Source of the DNA: a bacterium
GTDB lineage: Bacteria; Patescibacteriota; Gracilibacteria; UM-FILTER-43-11
Assembly (NCBI GenBank): GCA_030427295.1
Contig: JAUHWS010000003.1
Location: forward strand, 1-55,047
Direction: 5' to 3'
DNA length: 55,047 bases
How positions within the stretch are numbered: position 1 is the first letter of the stretch; every line of letters starts with the position of its first letter. The position numbers and the translations under genes were made by a program. Below are positions 1 to 8,043 of this stretch, piece after piece. The notes under the pieces were generated by a model that saw only the letters and a program-made list of their open reading frames with translations, searched no databases and had not been told where the DNA came from.

Positions 1-332
1 ATCAAAAGCAGTCTAAGCACAGGGATTTTATCGAAGGCTGAGGGGGAAGTCAAGAAAAAAGTCTACTTTTTATTCATTTACCGGTTTTCGTTTTAAGATA
101 GCCATGAAAAACAAGGTGATTGATGGTCATCTTGTCTAAGTTTGGATTTATTTTAGACAAATATTTTTTGATTTTTTAAGGATTCATTTTGGCTATTTTC
201 AAGCTCTTAGTAGACGCTTCGCTAAATGATTTATTTTATTAATTTTTTCTTAATTTGTAAATAAGCATTTGACAATTTTAAAATTATTTAATTAATCTGA
301 GGGCCAGTTTAATTTCTAACTCATAATATTTT

Positions 333-593
333 ATGAAAGTTGCTAAAAAAGGACTTAATGGAGTCCGTTTTGCTCTCGCTGCATTATTAGTAGTGCTTAG
401 CTTTGGCTACGGTGAAGCTGAAGTTCTCGCAGGAAATGATGGTTCAGGTGTGAGTTGTGAGTGGTACGATACAGATGCTGATGCCGATGGAAACTACCAA
501 AGCTACTATACCTGTTGTGATGAGGATGGCTGCACGCTGGTGCAATGGTACGAGTGTGACATTTGCGGTTCTTGCAAACCTCAGATGGACTAA
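333..593 (+). CDS. Small secreted cysteine-rich protein, unknown function
   Basis: An 86-residue protein with a basic start and a hydrophobic stretch at about residues 12-30, which fits a signal peptide. The mature part carries seven Cys residues, including a CC pair and a closing C-x2-C-x2-C arrangement, and is acidic with an Asp/Ala-rich stretch. This suggests a small exported protein stabilised by disulfides or metal, but I recognise no family. A TTGACA hexamer at 269-274 could be its -35 box, though the -10 is poor. There is no Shine-Dalgarno. The gene stands alone in AT-rich DNA. The signal-like start and a frame free of stops support it, but at this length it could still be spurious. 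Confidence 0.5.
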   Translation: MKVAKKGLNGVRFALAALLVVLSFGYGEAEVLAGNDGSGVSCEWYDTDADADGNYQSYYTCCDEDGCTLVQWYECDICGSCKPQMD

Positions 594-671
594 TCCCTAT
601 GGAGCTGAGGCGAGCGCATTGGTGCCTCGCCTCCTTCATCATGCCTCTCAATACTAGTGACTCAAAATGAA

Positions 672-700
672 TTGGATACTCACTCAACCATCGCTATAAT
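672..700 (+). promoter_or_regulatory. Predicted promoter for the small membrane protein gene
   Basis: A perfect TATAAT lies at 695-700, with TTGGAT 17 bases upstream at 672-677. A start near 707 would leave a leader of about 15 bases before the ATG at 722. Confidence 0.5.
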
Positions 701-721
701 GGAATAAATTAAAAAACAAAA

Positions 722-931
722 ATGAAACACAATCCCTTAAAAGAACTTTTCACGGGGCGTCGCAATATTTTTACCGTGACTTTAACTTTGATTGGCGGTT
801 ATTTTATCGCCTATCCCCTGGTGAACATCGTGCTGAAGGAGGCGGGTTACGGTGGAACTATTTTGATTGGCTTTGCCTTGTTGATTTTGGGGGATTACTT
901 GATGGATGCCTTTCATCAAAAAAGTGAATAA
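722..931 (+). CDS. Small two-helix membrane protein
   Basis: A 69-residue protein with two predicted membrane segments at about residues 17-37 and 44-62, a basic N-terminus and a polar C-terminal tail. No family is recognised. The sequence reads as a real membrane protein, with Gly-rich helices and charged flanks. A good promoter sits just upstream, and a hairpin terminator shared with the convergent lipoprotein gene lies downstream. Confidence 0.6.
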   Translation: MKHNPLKELFTGRRNIFTVTLTLIGGYFIAYPLVNIVLKEAGYGGTILIGFALLILGDYLMDAFHQKSE

Positions 932-942
932 GAGACCTTAAA

Positions 943-980
943 AAAACCAGCCCACTTCTACATGAAGCAAGCTGGCTTTT
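943..980. terminator. Bidirectional terminator between convergent genes
   Basis: CCAGC at 947-951 pairs with GCTGG at 971-975. An inner CTTC/GAAG stem lies at 955-967. An A-run precedes the hairpin and a T-run follows it, so it can end transcription from both sides: 722-931 from the left and the lipoprotein gene from the right. Confidence 0.6.
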
Positions 981-996
981 AGGTTCGAGATAGTGA

Positions 997-1662
997 TTAC
1001 TTGAATTCGAATGAAGTCATGATAGTTTCAGTGGCCTCCATGGGGGTGGTTACATTGAAGAAAATGACATTGTAGGTTTGATCTTGAGCTTCGTTGTAAT
1101 AGCCGTAAGAGACAAAAGGATCCCCGCAGCCTGGACCATCACAGTAACCCGTTTCGTTAGCACCGGTTACCCAAGGACCTTCTCCATCGATATCGTACTC
1201 ATCGGCTAAAGGGGCAGCATCCAAGAAGCCAACACGATTGCCTTGCATTACGCGCACTTCCATGATGGCTTCATCGAGAGCCGTTTTGAAGGTAACAACA
1301 TCATTGTGATCATCAAAAACTTCTGTAAAGTCTAGCCCGTAAGGGTGACCGATTGAGTATTTGCTGTGTTGATACACTTCGAGAGGTTCTCCCATGGCCA
1401 CGCGTTCTAGCCCTTGTGGAACGCCACCCATGCCGTCTACTTCCTCATTATTTTCAGTCTCATCTGAAGCATTGTCTTCAGGAGTAGATGTGTCAATCTC
1501 GTCACTGACGACCTCTGATTCACCTGCTTCATCAATGAGAGCGGTTTCATTGGTATCTGCAATCGTATCATTTGAAACATCTTCCGTCTCGACATTTTGA
1601 TTGTCGCAACCAGCAACGACTAAGGCGCCGAACAAGGCGATGATTAGAAAGGTTTTTTTCAT
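997..1662 (-). CDS. Predicted lipoprotein, unknown function
   Basis: A 221-residue protein. The N-terminus is a lipoprotein signal: Lys-Lys, a hydrophobic core and the lipobox VVAGC with Cys19 as the lipidated residue. Residues 22-80 are a low-complexity acidic Glu/Asp/Thr linker. Residues 90-221 form a small globular domain with two Cys (in a YCDGPGCG stretch). The layout is that of a membrane-anchored extracellular domain on a flexible stalk. No enzyme motif is visible. The gene is single and ends at the shared terminator at 943-980. Confidence 0.75.
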   Translation of the reverse strand: MKKTFLIIALFGALVVAGCDNQNVETEDVSNDTIADTNETALIDEAGESEVVSDEIDTSTPEDNASDETENNEEVDGMGGVPQGLERVAMGEPLEVYQHSKYSIGHPYGLDFTEVFDDHNDVVTFKTALDEAIMEVRVMQGNRVGFLDAAPLADEYDIDGEGPWVTGANETGYCDGPGCGDPFVSYGYYNEAQDQTYNVIFFNVTTPMEATETIMTSFEFK

Positions 1663-1733
1663 GATTTTTTAGGTTAATCATTAATTTTTTTTAAAATATC
1701 ATTTTCCCTCTTGCTGAGCAAGTGCCCTTTATT

Positions 1734-1768
1734 TAGCTGGTAGCTTGTAGCTGTTAGCTTATAGACTG
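1734..1768. repeat. Degenerate 7-bp tandem repeat (TAGCTNN)
   Basis: Five consecutive heptamers: TAGCTGG, TAGCTTG, TAGCTGT, TAGCTTA, TAGACTG. The first four share TAGCT, and the fifth is a decayed copy. The same type of array occurs inside the type-2 elements at 14551-14778 and 32402-32630, so this stretch to about 1880 is a truncated type-2 core. Confidence 0.7.
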
Positions 1769-1877
1769 ATCAGTATTTGAATAACTCAAATGATCTCTTA
1801 ATTTAAGATGAAAAGGGAGTCATACCAACTGAATTTAACTCCCAGCAACCAGCTTCGAGCACCCAGCTCTTTGTGGA

Positions 1878-2150
1878 GGGTGGGTATATACTTGAGGGCG
1901 AGGTGGGTATATACTTTTTTCTCAATGACCAATTTCCAATGTCGCAATATCCAAATAAAGCTGAATTCCGAATGTCTAATTTTTAAACATTATTTGGAAT
2001 AAAATAGCTTAAATAAAACAAATTCTAACTCATTTGAACATTAGAAATTCAAGTTTAAGATTTATTTGGAAAGTATTGATAAGTATTGGAGTGAATTGAG
2101 GTGAATTAAGACATAGGTATATAGATGGGGAGAAGGTGGGTATATACTTC
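1878..2150. mobile_element. GTATATAC-bounded repeat element, type-1 core, copy 1
   Basis: One end has two GTATATAC palindromes (1884-1891 and 1907-1914) in the context GGTGGGTATATACTT. The other end has GGTATATAG (2116-2124) and GTATATAC (2140-2147). The core is AT-rich and matches the core of the copy at 9069-9340 on the opposite strand, for example AAACTTGAATTTCTAATGT. No coding capacity. The class is unknown and MITE-like is my inference. Confidence 0.7.
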
Positions 2151-2203
2151 ATTCCGGATCGTGGGCCGAGTCGTGAACCGAATAGTTACTTAAACTGAAT
2201 ATC

Positions 2204-2258
2204 AACCACCATGCGGCCAACAATACGGTCCACCATACGCTCCACGATTCGAAAACCA
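2204..2258. repeat. 12-bp periodic array
   Basis: Units of 12 bases such as ACCATGCGGCCA, ACAATACGGTCC and ACCATACGCTCC. On the other strand these read GTGGAGCGTAT-like, matching the array at 34941-34981. Confidence 0.55.
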
Positions 2259-2290
2259 TTCGCTTCAGTAGTCCAAACCACTGACAGGAC

Positions 2291-2319
2291 TTGAAAAGAA
2301 GTCTATTTTTTGTTATAAT
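2291..2319 (+). promoter_or_regulatory. Predicted promoter of the DUF3179 gene
   Basis: TTGAAA at 2291-2296, a 17-base spacer and TATAAT at 2314-2319. The expected start near 2326 gives a leader of about 14 bases before the ATG at 2340, with no Shine-Dalgarno. Confidence 0.7.
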
Positions 2320-2339
2320 AAACTATTAATAAAACCATC

Positions 2340-3386
2340 ATGATCAATTTTAAAAATACATCCATTGTTGTCGGCGCTCTATTTCTGGGGTTAAGTAGCT
2401 ACTTGGCTTGGGATCAATATTTCCAGGATGCTCAAATTAGCTCAACAGATCCATCAGTGATCGAGGTCGATGAGGATCGTTTGAATCCTTCTGCACCAGT
2501 AGAAGAGGAGTTAGAGATGGCCTTTAGTCGAACAGGCCTGCGAACAAATACAGCCATTTCAAGCATCCCCCTTGCTGAAGTTTTATCGGGTGGACTTCCT
2601 AAAGATGGAATTCCAGCCATTTTAGAGCCCACATTTGTGACGGTTGAAGAGGCGTCGGAATGGCTGGATGATGAAGGGTTGGGCATTATTTACTCGAAAG
2701 GAGACACGACTCGATTTTATCCTTATGCGATTTTGTACTGGCACGAAATCACCAATGACACGGTGGAGGGGCGCAACATTGCGGTGACGTTTTGCCCGCT
2801 TTGTGGTTCGGCCTTGATCTTTGATCGCGGTGAGGATGTGTTTGGTGTGAGTGGAAAACTATGGGAATCGAATTTACTGATGTATGACCATGAAACCGAA
2901 ACCTTGTGGTCTCAGATTTTGGGGGAGGCCATGGTGGGTGATCGCACGGGGGAGACCTTGGAGATCTTGGATGCAAATGTGATTCGCTTTGCAGATTTAA
3001 AATCGACCTACCCGCAAGCTGACGTTCAATCGAAGGATACTGGGTATTCAAGACGTTATGGAGACAGTCCTTATGGGAATTATGAAACGAATAATGAGTT
3101 GTACTTTCCTATTTCCGAGGAGGATGATGCTTTTCAAAAAAAGGAACTCTTTCACATTGTGTATGTGGATGACCTTTCGGTTGGATTTTTACGATCAGAT
3201 CTGGCTGAAGTTGGAGCAGCTGAAGTCGAAGTGAATGGTCGGATGATCCGCGCTGAGATGTCTGAGGAGGGTCAAATCACGGTGACGGACATGGGCTCAG
3301 GCGAGCAACTGCCGGGCTTTGTCACCATGTGGTTCAGCTGGGTGACGCATATTGAGGGAGAACGGCTGGTGTGGGTCAAATCTTAA
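2340..3386 (+). CDS. DUF3179 domain protein, membrane-anchored
   Basis: A 348-residue protein with an N-terminal hydrophobic segment at about residues 8-25 (signal anchor), a short linker, then a DUF3179 domain from about residue 75. Typical family features are visible: a SIPLAEVLSGGLPKDGIPA stretch, a YPYAILYWHEITND-type motif and VTFCPLCGSALIFDR with its CPLC pair, followed by GKLWESNLLMYDHETETLW. The domain has no established enzymatic role, and the CxxC hints at metal or thiol chemistry. It probably faces the outside of the membrane. It has its own promoter (2291-2319), and another promoter follows for the next gene. Confidence 0.85.
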   Translation: MINFKNTSIVVGALFLGLSSYLAWDQYFQDAQISSTDPSVIEVDEDRLNPSAPVEEELEMAFSRTGLRTNTAISSIPLAEVLSGGLPKDGIPAILEPTFVTVEEASEWLDDEGLGIIYSKGDTTRFYPYAILYWHEITNDTVEGRNIAVTFCPLCGSALIFDRGEDVFGVSGKLWESNLLMYDHETETLWSQILGEAMVGDRTGETLEILDANVIRFADLKSTYPQADVQSKDTGYSRRYGDSPYGNYETNNELYFPISEEDDAFQKKELFHIVYVDDLSVGFLRSDLAEVGAAEVEVNGRMIRAEMSEEGQITVTDMGSGEQLPGFVTMWFSWVTHIEGERLVWVKS

Positions 3387-3389
3387 AGC

Positions 3390-3418
3390 TTTTCATAAGT
3401 AGATAAAAATGGTATAAT
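3390..3418 (+). promoter_or_regulatory. Predicted promoter of the ClpP-like gene
   Basis: TATAAT at 3413-3418 with TTTTCA 17 bases upstream at 3390-3395. The leader to the ATG at 3442 would be about 17 bases. Confidence 0.55.
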
Positions 3419-3441
3419 TATTTCTCTAATAATCTCTATTT

Positions 3442-4368
3442 ATGGAAAACCCATCTGATCTACTTCCTATCATTGTAGTGCCCAATGGCGAAGATGGAGA
3501 ACTTATGCATATTACGGAATCTAATGTTTATACGGTTCAGGGCGATGAAATAGTTGAGATGGGATCTGATTTTAGGAAAGCTCTAAAAAAATTGTCTGCT
3601 GCCCATGGGGCAATGGTACTTGATATGGCCTATAAACAGGATTCAGGAGCAAGAAATCGTGAAGCTGTCAAAAAACTCGTTGACCAAGCGACAGCGGAGA
3701 TTTTATTGGGTGGTCGAGTCAGGCTCACCTATTTGCTTAATAGCGATGGTGGCAAATACGTAAACCTGCTTGCGCACAGAAATTTGATGCAATTTATAGG
3801 AAAAAATGGCCAAGCGCAAGCCATTGGAGGTCGTATCATTTCAAGTGCTGCAGCTCAACTCTTTTTATCGGCAGATAGGGACAGACGTTATATTTTAGAT
3901 GAGACAACCATGATGCTTCATTTGGGAGTGTCGAAAAAAGAAGAGGTGCACGCCCCAAAGGATCAAATCGGAAGGGATGTTGTCGAATTGAGCAGGGTTA
4001 TTTCCAAAAGACTCTTTAAAGAAGTATTACTTGTAGGGGATTACGAAAAAAAGAGTGAAGTGGAGGCTTGGATCGATGCCATTCCTGATCAGCCTCCCAA
4101 GCCAGGAGATGCTGTGAAATCCGATCATGCTAGATACTTTTCTGCCCAGGAAATTGTGGCCGCCAAATGGGCCAAACGATTGGAGATAGAAAATGAAGAG
4201 GAATTTTTTATGGAGATTGAGAGGGTGCTCCATTCGCGTCCGATCACTGATATGCCCCAAAGACTCATGGACCAAATTGAATCTCTTGATGAAACTCCGG
4301 GTACTAAAAGTACGAGGAGTAAGTTTGACGAAATGTTCGCTAGGCACAAGCCAAGGAAACAATCTTAG
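3442..4368 (+). CDS. Divergent ClpP-like protein with Ser/His pair retained
   Basis: A 308-residue protein without an obvious signal peptide, presumably cytoplasmic. Residues 94-165 follow the ClpP core: LLNSDGG (98-104, like INSPGG), LMQFI (115-119) at the same spacing from that motif as in E. coli ClpP, a Gly then RIISSAAAQLFLSA, then an Arg pair and MMLHLG. Ser135 lies exactly 25 residues before His160, the spacing of the ClpP catalytic Ser and His. Near 228-240, DHARYFSAQEIV resembles the ClpP segment around the catalytic Asp, with Asp228 shifted by about two residues. The N-terminal 55 and C-terminal 65 residues are extra. It could be a protease or a crotonase-fold relative. Motif reading is my own, so family assignment is inference. 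Confidence 0.55.
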   Translation: MENPSDLLPIIVVPNGEDGELMHITESNVYTVQGDEIVEMGSDFRKALKKLSAAHGAMVLDMAYKQDSGARNREAVKKLVDQATAEILLGGRVRLTYLLNSDGGKYVNLLAHRNLMQFIGKNGQAQAIGGRIISSAAAQLFLSADRDRRYILDETTMMLHLGVSKKEEVHAPKDQIGRDVVELSRVISKRLFKEVLLVGDYEKKSEVEAWIDAIPDQPPKPGDAVKSDHARYFSAQEIVAAKWAKRLEIENEEEFFMEIERVLHSRPITDMPQRLMDQIESLDETPGTKSTRSKFDEMFARHKPRKQS

Positions 4369-4396
4369 GGTGTTGTAGGGCTATGGTAGCTTGCCC

Positions 4397-5395
4397 TCAC
4401 TCATCGTCTTCAGGTCGATCCATGATCGTAACAGCATGTTCACTTTTTATGCGACGTGCTGCTTTTATGGCTTTTCGTGGCTTTCGTTCGGGTGGCACAT
4501 AACCTCTCTTTAGTAAAATTCCTGCAACCCACCAGCGTAATCTTTTTCCCAGCCATTTGCCCACCTTACTACCTTTAAGGGCTCCCACTATTCTTCGCCT
4601 CTTAAACTCCTCGTGGCCCATAGCATTTTTAGAATCCCGATATCCAAATGCGACAACTGCCATTTTGACCACCTTGCCGTTGTCATCCCTGATAATATTG
4701 AGAATGTTGAAGGCGCCCTCTTGATTAATTGCGTAAACAACTTCGTCAAATATAGGGTCATCAGTAAAAGTTGTCCTTAAATCATCTAAATTGGTTGCAT
4801 GGATTATATGATCAAATTCTCTCCAATCACTTAAATCGACTCTCACCGGCTGTGCGCTAAAAAGATCTTGGTTGCCAACCTTAAATCGAGCCCTGCCTGC
4901 TTCGTTTTTAAAGCGATTATGATCGCTCAACTGAGCCTTAACACGCTCTTCCCAAAAGTCCCCCAACTTATCGTCTTTAACAGCAGTGCGTAAGCGATAT
5001 GCCCTTTCTTCTAGGAGATAAATATCCTTTAAGGTGCTTTTTATTTCTTCAACACTTTGAGTAACTCGTTCCAAGCCTTCTAGTTCTAGTGATTCTAAAT
5101 TGAAAGATGGGAACTCCTTTATTCTCTTATGAGCTTTGATGGCATCAGATGGTTCATCTTCAGCGATTACGAGAGCATTGCAGACACTGTAAATCACGTC
5201 AATTTGAGTGAGTAACTCAGCAATCCTCTCTCTGTAGCGCTGGGTGATACTCTCTTCATATTGATCCATCCCTCCATATCTGAGCTCTTTTGCCCTTCTT
5301 GATAAAGATTCAAATTGAGTTTTTAAAGCCAGCCTCATTGTTGCAACCTTCACCTCCTCGGATTCTAATAAATCCTCTCTTGACTCAGTAGCCAT
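4397..5395 (-). CDS. Unknown protein, helical N-terminus and basic tail
   Basis: A 332-residue protein with no recognised family. Residues 1-140 look mainly helical and charged (possible coiled coil). Residues 145-265 are mixed, with a stretch reading EGAFNILNIIRDDNGKVV that may be beta strand. From about residue 270 the chain is strongly basic, with many Lys/Arg pairs, ending in an acidic tail. The basic region could bind nucleic acid or ribosomes, which is speculation. It lies 26 bases downstream of the gene at 5422-6582 on the same strand, so the two are probably one operon from the promoter at 6609-6636. It converges on the ClpP-like gene. Confidence 0.6.
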   Translation of the reverse strand: MATESREDLLESEEVKVATMRLALKTQFESLSRRAKELRYGGMDQYEESITQRYRERIAELLTQIDVIYSVCNALVIAEDEPSDAIKAHKRIKEFPSFNLESLELEGLERVTQSVEEIKSTLKDIYLLEERAYRLRTAVKDDKLGDFWEERVKAQLSDHNRFKNEAGRARFKVGNQDLFSAQPVRVDLSDWREFDHIIHATNLDDLRTTFTDDPIFDEVVYAINQEGAFNILNIIRDDNGKVVKMAVVAFGYRDSKNAMGHEEFKRRRIVGALKGSKVGKWLGKRLRWWVAGILLKRGYVPPERKPRKAIKAARRIKSEHAVTIMDRPEDDE

Positions 5396-5421
5396 GCCGT
5401 TCTACTTAATTTAAATAAACT

Positions 5422-6582
5422 CTATTTTTTGTTTTGATTTTTATCCACCACCTCCTCAAGCCCTTCAAACGGTCGATGAATGAGGGGCTTTGAGCTCCCC
5501 TGAATGAGCATTCGACTTACTTTCAAAGTCGGCTTTTTTTGTCCACTATTGAGGGTCAACTCTCCCAAGTGGAGAGCGATCACTTCATTTTTATAGGCCA
5601 GTTTGAAGAAGATGACTTGATCATAATGAGCGGTTCCAAGTTCAGGATTTGGGAGGTTGTTTGAAAGCCCATATCTGAGGATTCGATCTAGATCATCTTT
5701 AGCTTCTACTTGATTCACAAAACAATTGTTCAATTCTTCTTGAGTGACTGATTTGATTGATCCATCTTCGCTTCGATGAGAAAATTTTGATAGAGGTTCA
5801 GCTCCTTCGTAATCACCTTCAAAATCATCATCTCTGCCTACCAGTGCATCGCTGGTGTCGATGGCATCAGCAATGACTGAGAAAAGCTCGTCTAAATCAA
5901 CGCCATCACCATCGACGTATTTACCCTTGGTTAAAGGTACTTTTGAGCTTTCTAGATTGCTTTTTTGGGGATGCATTTCAGCCAAGACTCGGATTTTTTT
6001 CAAAAACAAACGAGGATAGGGGGTTTGATTTTGAACGTCGTGAGCCTCTCCGATGTGTAGAGCGAGCAGCTCACCAGGTTGCAGAACTCCATGAGCTTTA
6101 TCTCGTAATAAAATTACGTTTTGATAATGGAAATCACCTTCTTCTTTCGCACTCGGAATGACCGCCATTAGACTGGCCAACAATTCTGGGTCAGCAGCGG
6201 TGACGTCAATAGCGTCCAATTCTGAACGTGTGATGGTGTTCAATGTGCCTTGCTGAGTGTGGTTAAAGGCATTTAAATTGTAAGAGGGATGCCCCTCCTC
6301 TAAAAATTCTGAGACGGTCATACAAACTTCTGAGGCTGTTATGGACGCCTCTGAAACTTTAATTTCTGATTTTTCTTGTTCTGCCATGCCGTTTAAACCG
6401 TGGCCAAAAAGTGAAATGACTCTATTTTTTCCAATTGGCTTTGCAGGGTCATGTCGATGCAAACCAAGTGCTTTAACGGCGGCGCGTCTTTGATCAAAAA
6501 GGGCCTGGGCCTCAATAAGGTTGGATTGAGACGTCGCCTCATCGACAGTGGATTCGACTGTTTCATGGTCAGGGACATCCAT
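5422..6582 (-). CDS. Unknown protein with an internal domain duplication
   Basis: A 386-residue acidic protein of unknown function. Two related segments can be aligned by eye: about 116-201 and about 278-361. Each begins with a T-x-x-E-L motif (TITRSEL; SVTQEEL), continues with HY-x-x-VI (HYQNVILLR; HYDQVIFFK), then LALHIGE or IALHLGE, and ends in a basic-hydrophobic strand (FLKKIRVL; LKVSRMLI). The segment between them is acidic. This indicates a tandem duplication of a domain of roughly 90 residues. It is the first gene of a likely two-gene operon and is divergent from the degenerate ClpP-like gene at 6729. Confidence 0.65.
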   Translation of the reverse strand: MDVPDHETVESTVDEATSQSNLIEAQALFDQRRAAVKALGLHRHDPAKPIGKNRVISLFGHGLNGMAEQEKSEIKVSEASITASEVCMTVSEFLEEGHPSYNLNAFNHTQQGTLNTITRSELDAIDVTAADPELLASLMAVIPSAKEEGDFHYQNVILLRDKAHGVLQPGELLALHIGEAHDVQNQTPYPRLFLKKIRVLAEMHPQKSNLESSKVPLTKGKYVDGDGVDLDELFSVIADAIDTSDALVGRDDDFEGDYEGAEPLSKFSHRSEDGSIKSVTQEELNNCFVNQVEAKDDLDRILRYGLSNNLPNPELGTAHYDQVIFFKLAYKNEVIALHLGELTLNSGQKKPTLKVSRMLIQGSSKPLIHRPFEGLEEVVDKNQNKK

Positions 6583-6608
6583 AAATATGAACGTTATGTG
6601 ATGATAAA

Positions 6609-6636
6609 ATTATAATAAAAATTTTCAATTTGTCAA
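6609..6636 (-). promoter_or_regulatory. Predicted promoter of the minus-strand pair
   Basis: On the minus strand, TTGACA (plus 6631-6636), a 16-base spacer and TATAAT (plus 6609-6614). The leader to the ATG at 6582 is about 20 bases. It faces away from a similar promoter at 6675-6702. Confidence 0.7.
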
Positions 6637-6674
6637 ATATAGTGTGTTTTTTAGAAAAATTTAATCTAATAAAT

Positions 6675-6702
6675 TTGACAAAAATAAATTAAGTTCTAAA
6701 AT
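6675..6702 (+). promoter_or_regulatory. Predicted promoter of the degenerate ClpP-like gene
   Basis: TTGACA at 6675-6680, a 16-base spacer and TAAAAT at 6697-6702, with the ATG at 6729. Together with 6609-6636 it forms a divergent promoter pair in 146 bases of AT-rich DNA. Confidence 0.65.
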
Positions 6703-6728
6703 TATTCCTGCACTTAACTTGAATTCAT

Positions 6729-7679
6729 ATGCCTCCACGAAATGCCAAGGAAACTAAAGCCAACCCTCCGCTTACCCCTTTAGTCATCAGCCCAGTAGGG
6801 CGAGGGGAACACTTTGGGGATATCAGGGGTGCTGACACTTATTACAGCAGGAAGGGTGCCATGATACGGGCGTGCAATTCTTCCAGGAAGGCTCTAAGGA
6901 GACGGGTTCGATTTGACTATTTAGCCAATGTGCTTAATGCACCAAGCGCTGTTACTGCTAGCGTAAGAGAAGGTATCGAGGAAGCTCTAGCTGAAGTTGA
7001 TCCTAGTCTTAAAGGTATGCTTGAGGAATTACTATCATCAGGTCGTTTTGATTTAAGCCTCATTTTGAGTTCTGGAAAGTCTTTCGCCACCACAGATACT
7101 GAGGTTGAATATGCAAAGTTAGCTACTTATGTGCAAAGAAATGGTGCCGTACCCCGTGCTATTTTTGGGCAAGAGGTCATAGGTTCAGGGGCAGTGGTGG
7201 GCATGATGATGCCAAGAAGAATTGTTTTACCCGATACCACAATCACTCTAGCCCTTCCCTTTGATATATGTGACCCTGAGGATATGTATAATGATATTCT
7301 TGGTGATGAAAGCCATGAAAGTCTTTCGGAGCTGGCTCAAGAAAGCCGGGATGACCACTTACGTTGGCTTAGGTCTAAACTACTTCCAAACCTACCCAAA
7401 GGGCTTGGTATTCGGGCCAAGGCTGAGGCATGGCTCGAAGGCATACCTGCCGAAATTCCAGCAGATCCCAGCGAAAAAGTAAATCTTCATCCCCACATCA
7501 TCACAGGGCAGGAGTTGGTAAACGCCGGTGCAGCTGAAATGGTTGAAGCGATTGATCGCAGGGCTTTCATGGAACTTTTGGGATTAAAGGGTGATCCTTA
7601 CCGTGTCATTCCAAATCGGCTAGCGAGTCACTTAAGCAATCTCGCTCCTCAAAGAGCTATTTCAGGAGAGTTGTTGTAG
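6729..7679 (+). CDS. Degenerate ClpP-like protein, probable inactive partner
   Basis: A 316-residue protein. Residues 107-177 resemble the ClpP core: FDLSLILSSGKS in place of the INSPGG strand, a helix, then RAIFGQEVIGSGAVVG around Ser153 and PRRIVLPDTTITLALP, which matches the ...GKRxxLPNxxxMIHQP segment but has Ala175 where the catalytic His should be. Near residues 256-278, IITGQELVNAGAAEMVEAI resembles the ClpP stretch FLSAPEAVEYGLVDSI. The first 60 residues are basic and likely disordered. Family membership is inferred from pattern, not from a search. Loss of His suggests a non-catalytic subunit, as in ClpR relative to ClpP. Confidence 0.5.
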   Translation: MPPRNAKETKANPPLTPLVISPVGRGEHFGDIRGADTYYSRKGAMIRACNSSRKALRRRVRFDYLANVLNAPSAVTASVREGIEEALAEVDPSLKGMLEELLSSGRFDLSLILSSGKSFATTDTEVEYAKLATYVQRNGAVPRAIFGQEVIGSGAVVGMMMPRRIVLPDTTITLALPFDICDPEDMYNDILGDESHESLSELAQESRDDHLRWLRSKLLPNLPKGLGIRAKAEAWLEGIPAEIPADPSEKVNLHPHIITGQELVNAGAAEMVEAIDRRAFMELLGLKGDPYRVIPNRLASHLSNLAPQRAISGELL

Positions 7680-7768
7680 AAAAGTTTTAAGAACACAAAT
7701 AATCATATTATAGTTGAAGTTAACGTTAATTAATTAATTTTTTGTTAGCATTTAATCCTTGAATTAAG

Positions 7769-8014
7769 TTGAGTGAATTAATAGACACTGGAGGGGATCG
7801 TGAATTTTCTCTTGAGAACCCGGATATCATCCTTGTTTCAGATTATGACATACGTCAGCTGTTTGAGAATAACCCCCATGTGCGTCAGGCAGATATTCTT
7901 ACTGTTGTCATGCGGATGGCAACTGAACAAGTGGGGAGAGCGACTGAAATTACACTTAAAGATCTACAAGCTGGCTTAGATCAGGCTATTCAAGACGGTT
8001 CTATCCAAACATAA
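7769..8014 (+). CDS. Small unknown protein
   Basis: An 81-residue acidic protein, unrecognised. The start is a TTG at 7769, the only reasonable start that keeps the N-terminus. There is no Shine-Dalgarno. Predicted mostly helical, with an AT-rich region containing TTAACGTTAA just upstream. It follows the degenerate ClpP-like gene by 89 bases and may belong to the same island. The size and unusual start make it less certain. Confidence 0.45.
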   Translation: MSELIDTGGDREFSLENPDIILVSDYDIRQLFENNPHVRQADILTVVMRMATEQVGRATEITLKDLQAGLDQAIQDGSIQT

Positions 8015-8043
8015 AAACACCTGTCGCCAAAACCACAAGTCTT

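Larger units (their letters stand above)
1663..2290. repeat. Gene-free region packed with repeat modules
   Basis: Holds, in order, a truncated type-2 core of the GTATATAC element with a 7-bp array (1734-1880), a full type-1 element (1878-2150) and two stretches of 12-bp periodicity (2159-2187 and 2204-2258). Short open frames here follow repeat sequence and are not credible genes. Confidence 0.7.

Noticed and set aside
1..332. RNA gene or origin in the AT-rich start of the window
   Set aside because: No stable fold, DnaA-box cluster or tRNA-like structure could be seen by eye.
1808..2002. Short open frame in the 1663-2339 gap
   Set aside because: Runs through repeat-element DNA, has no plausible start context, and resembles no protein.
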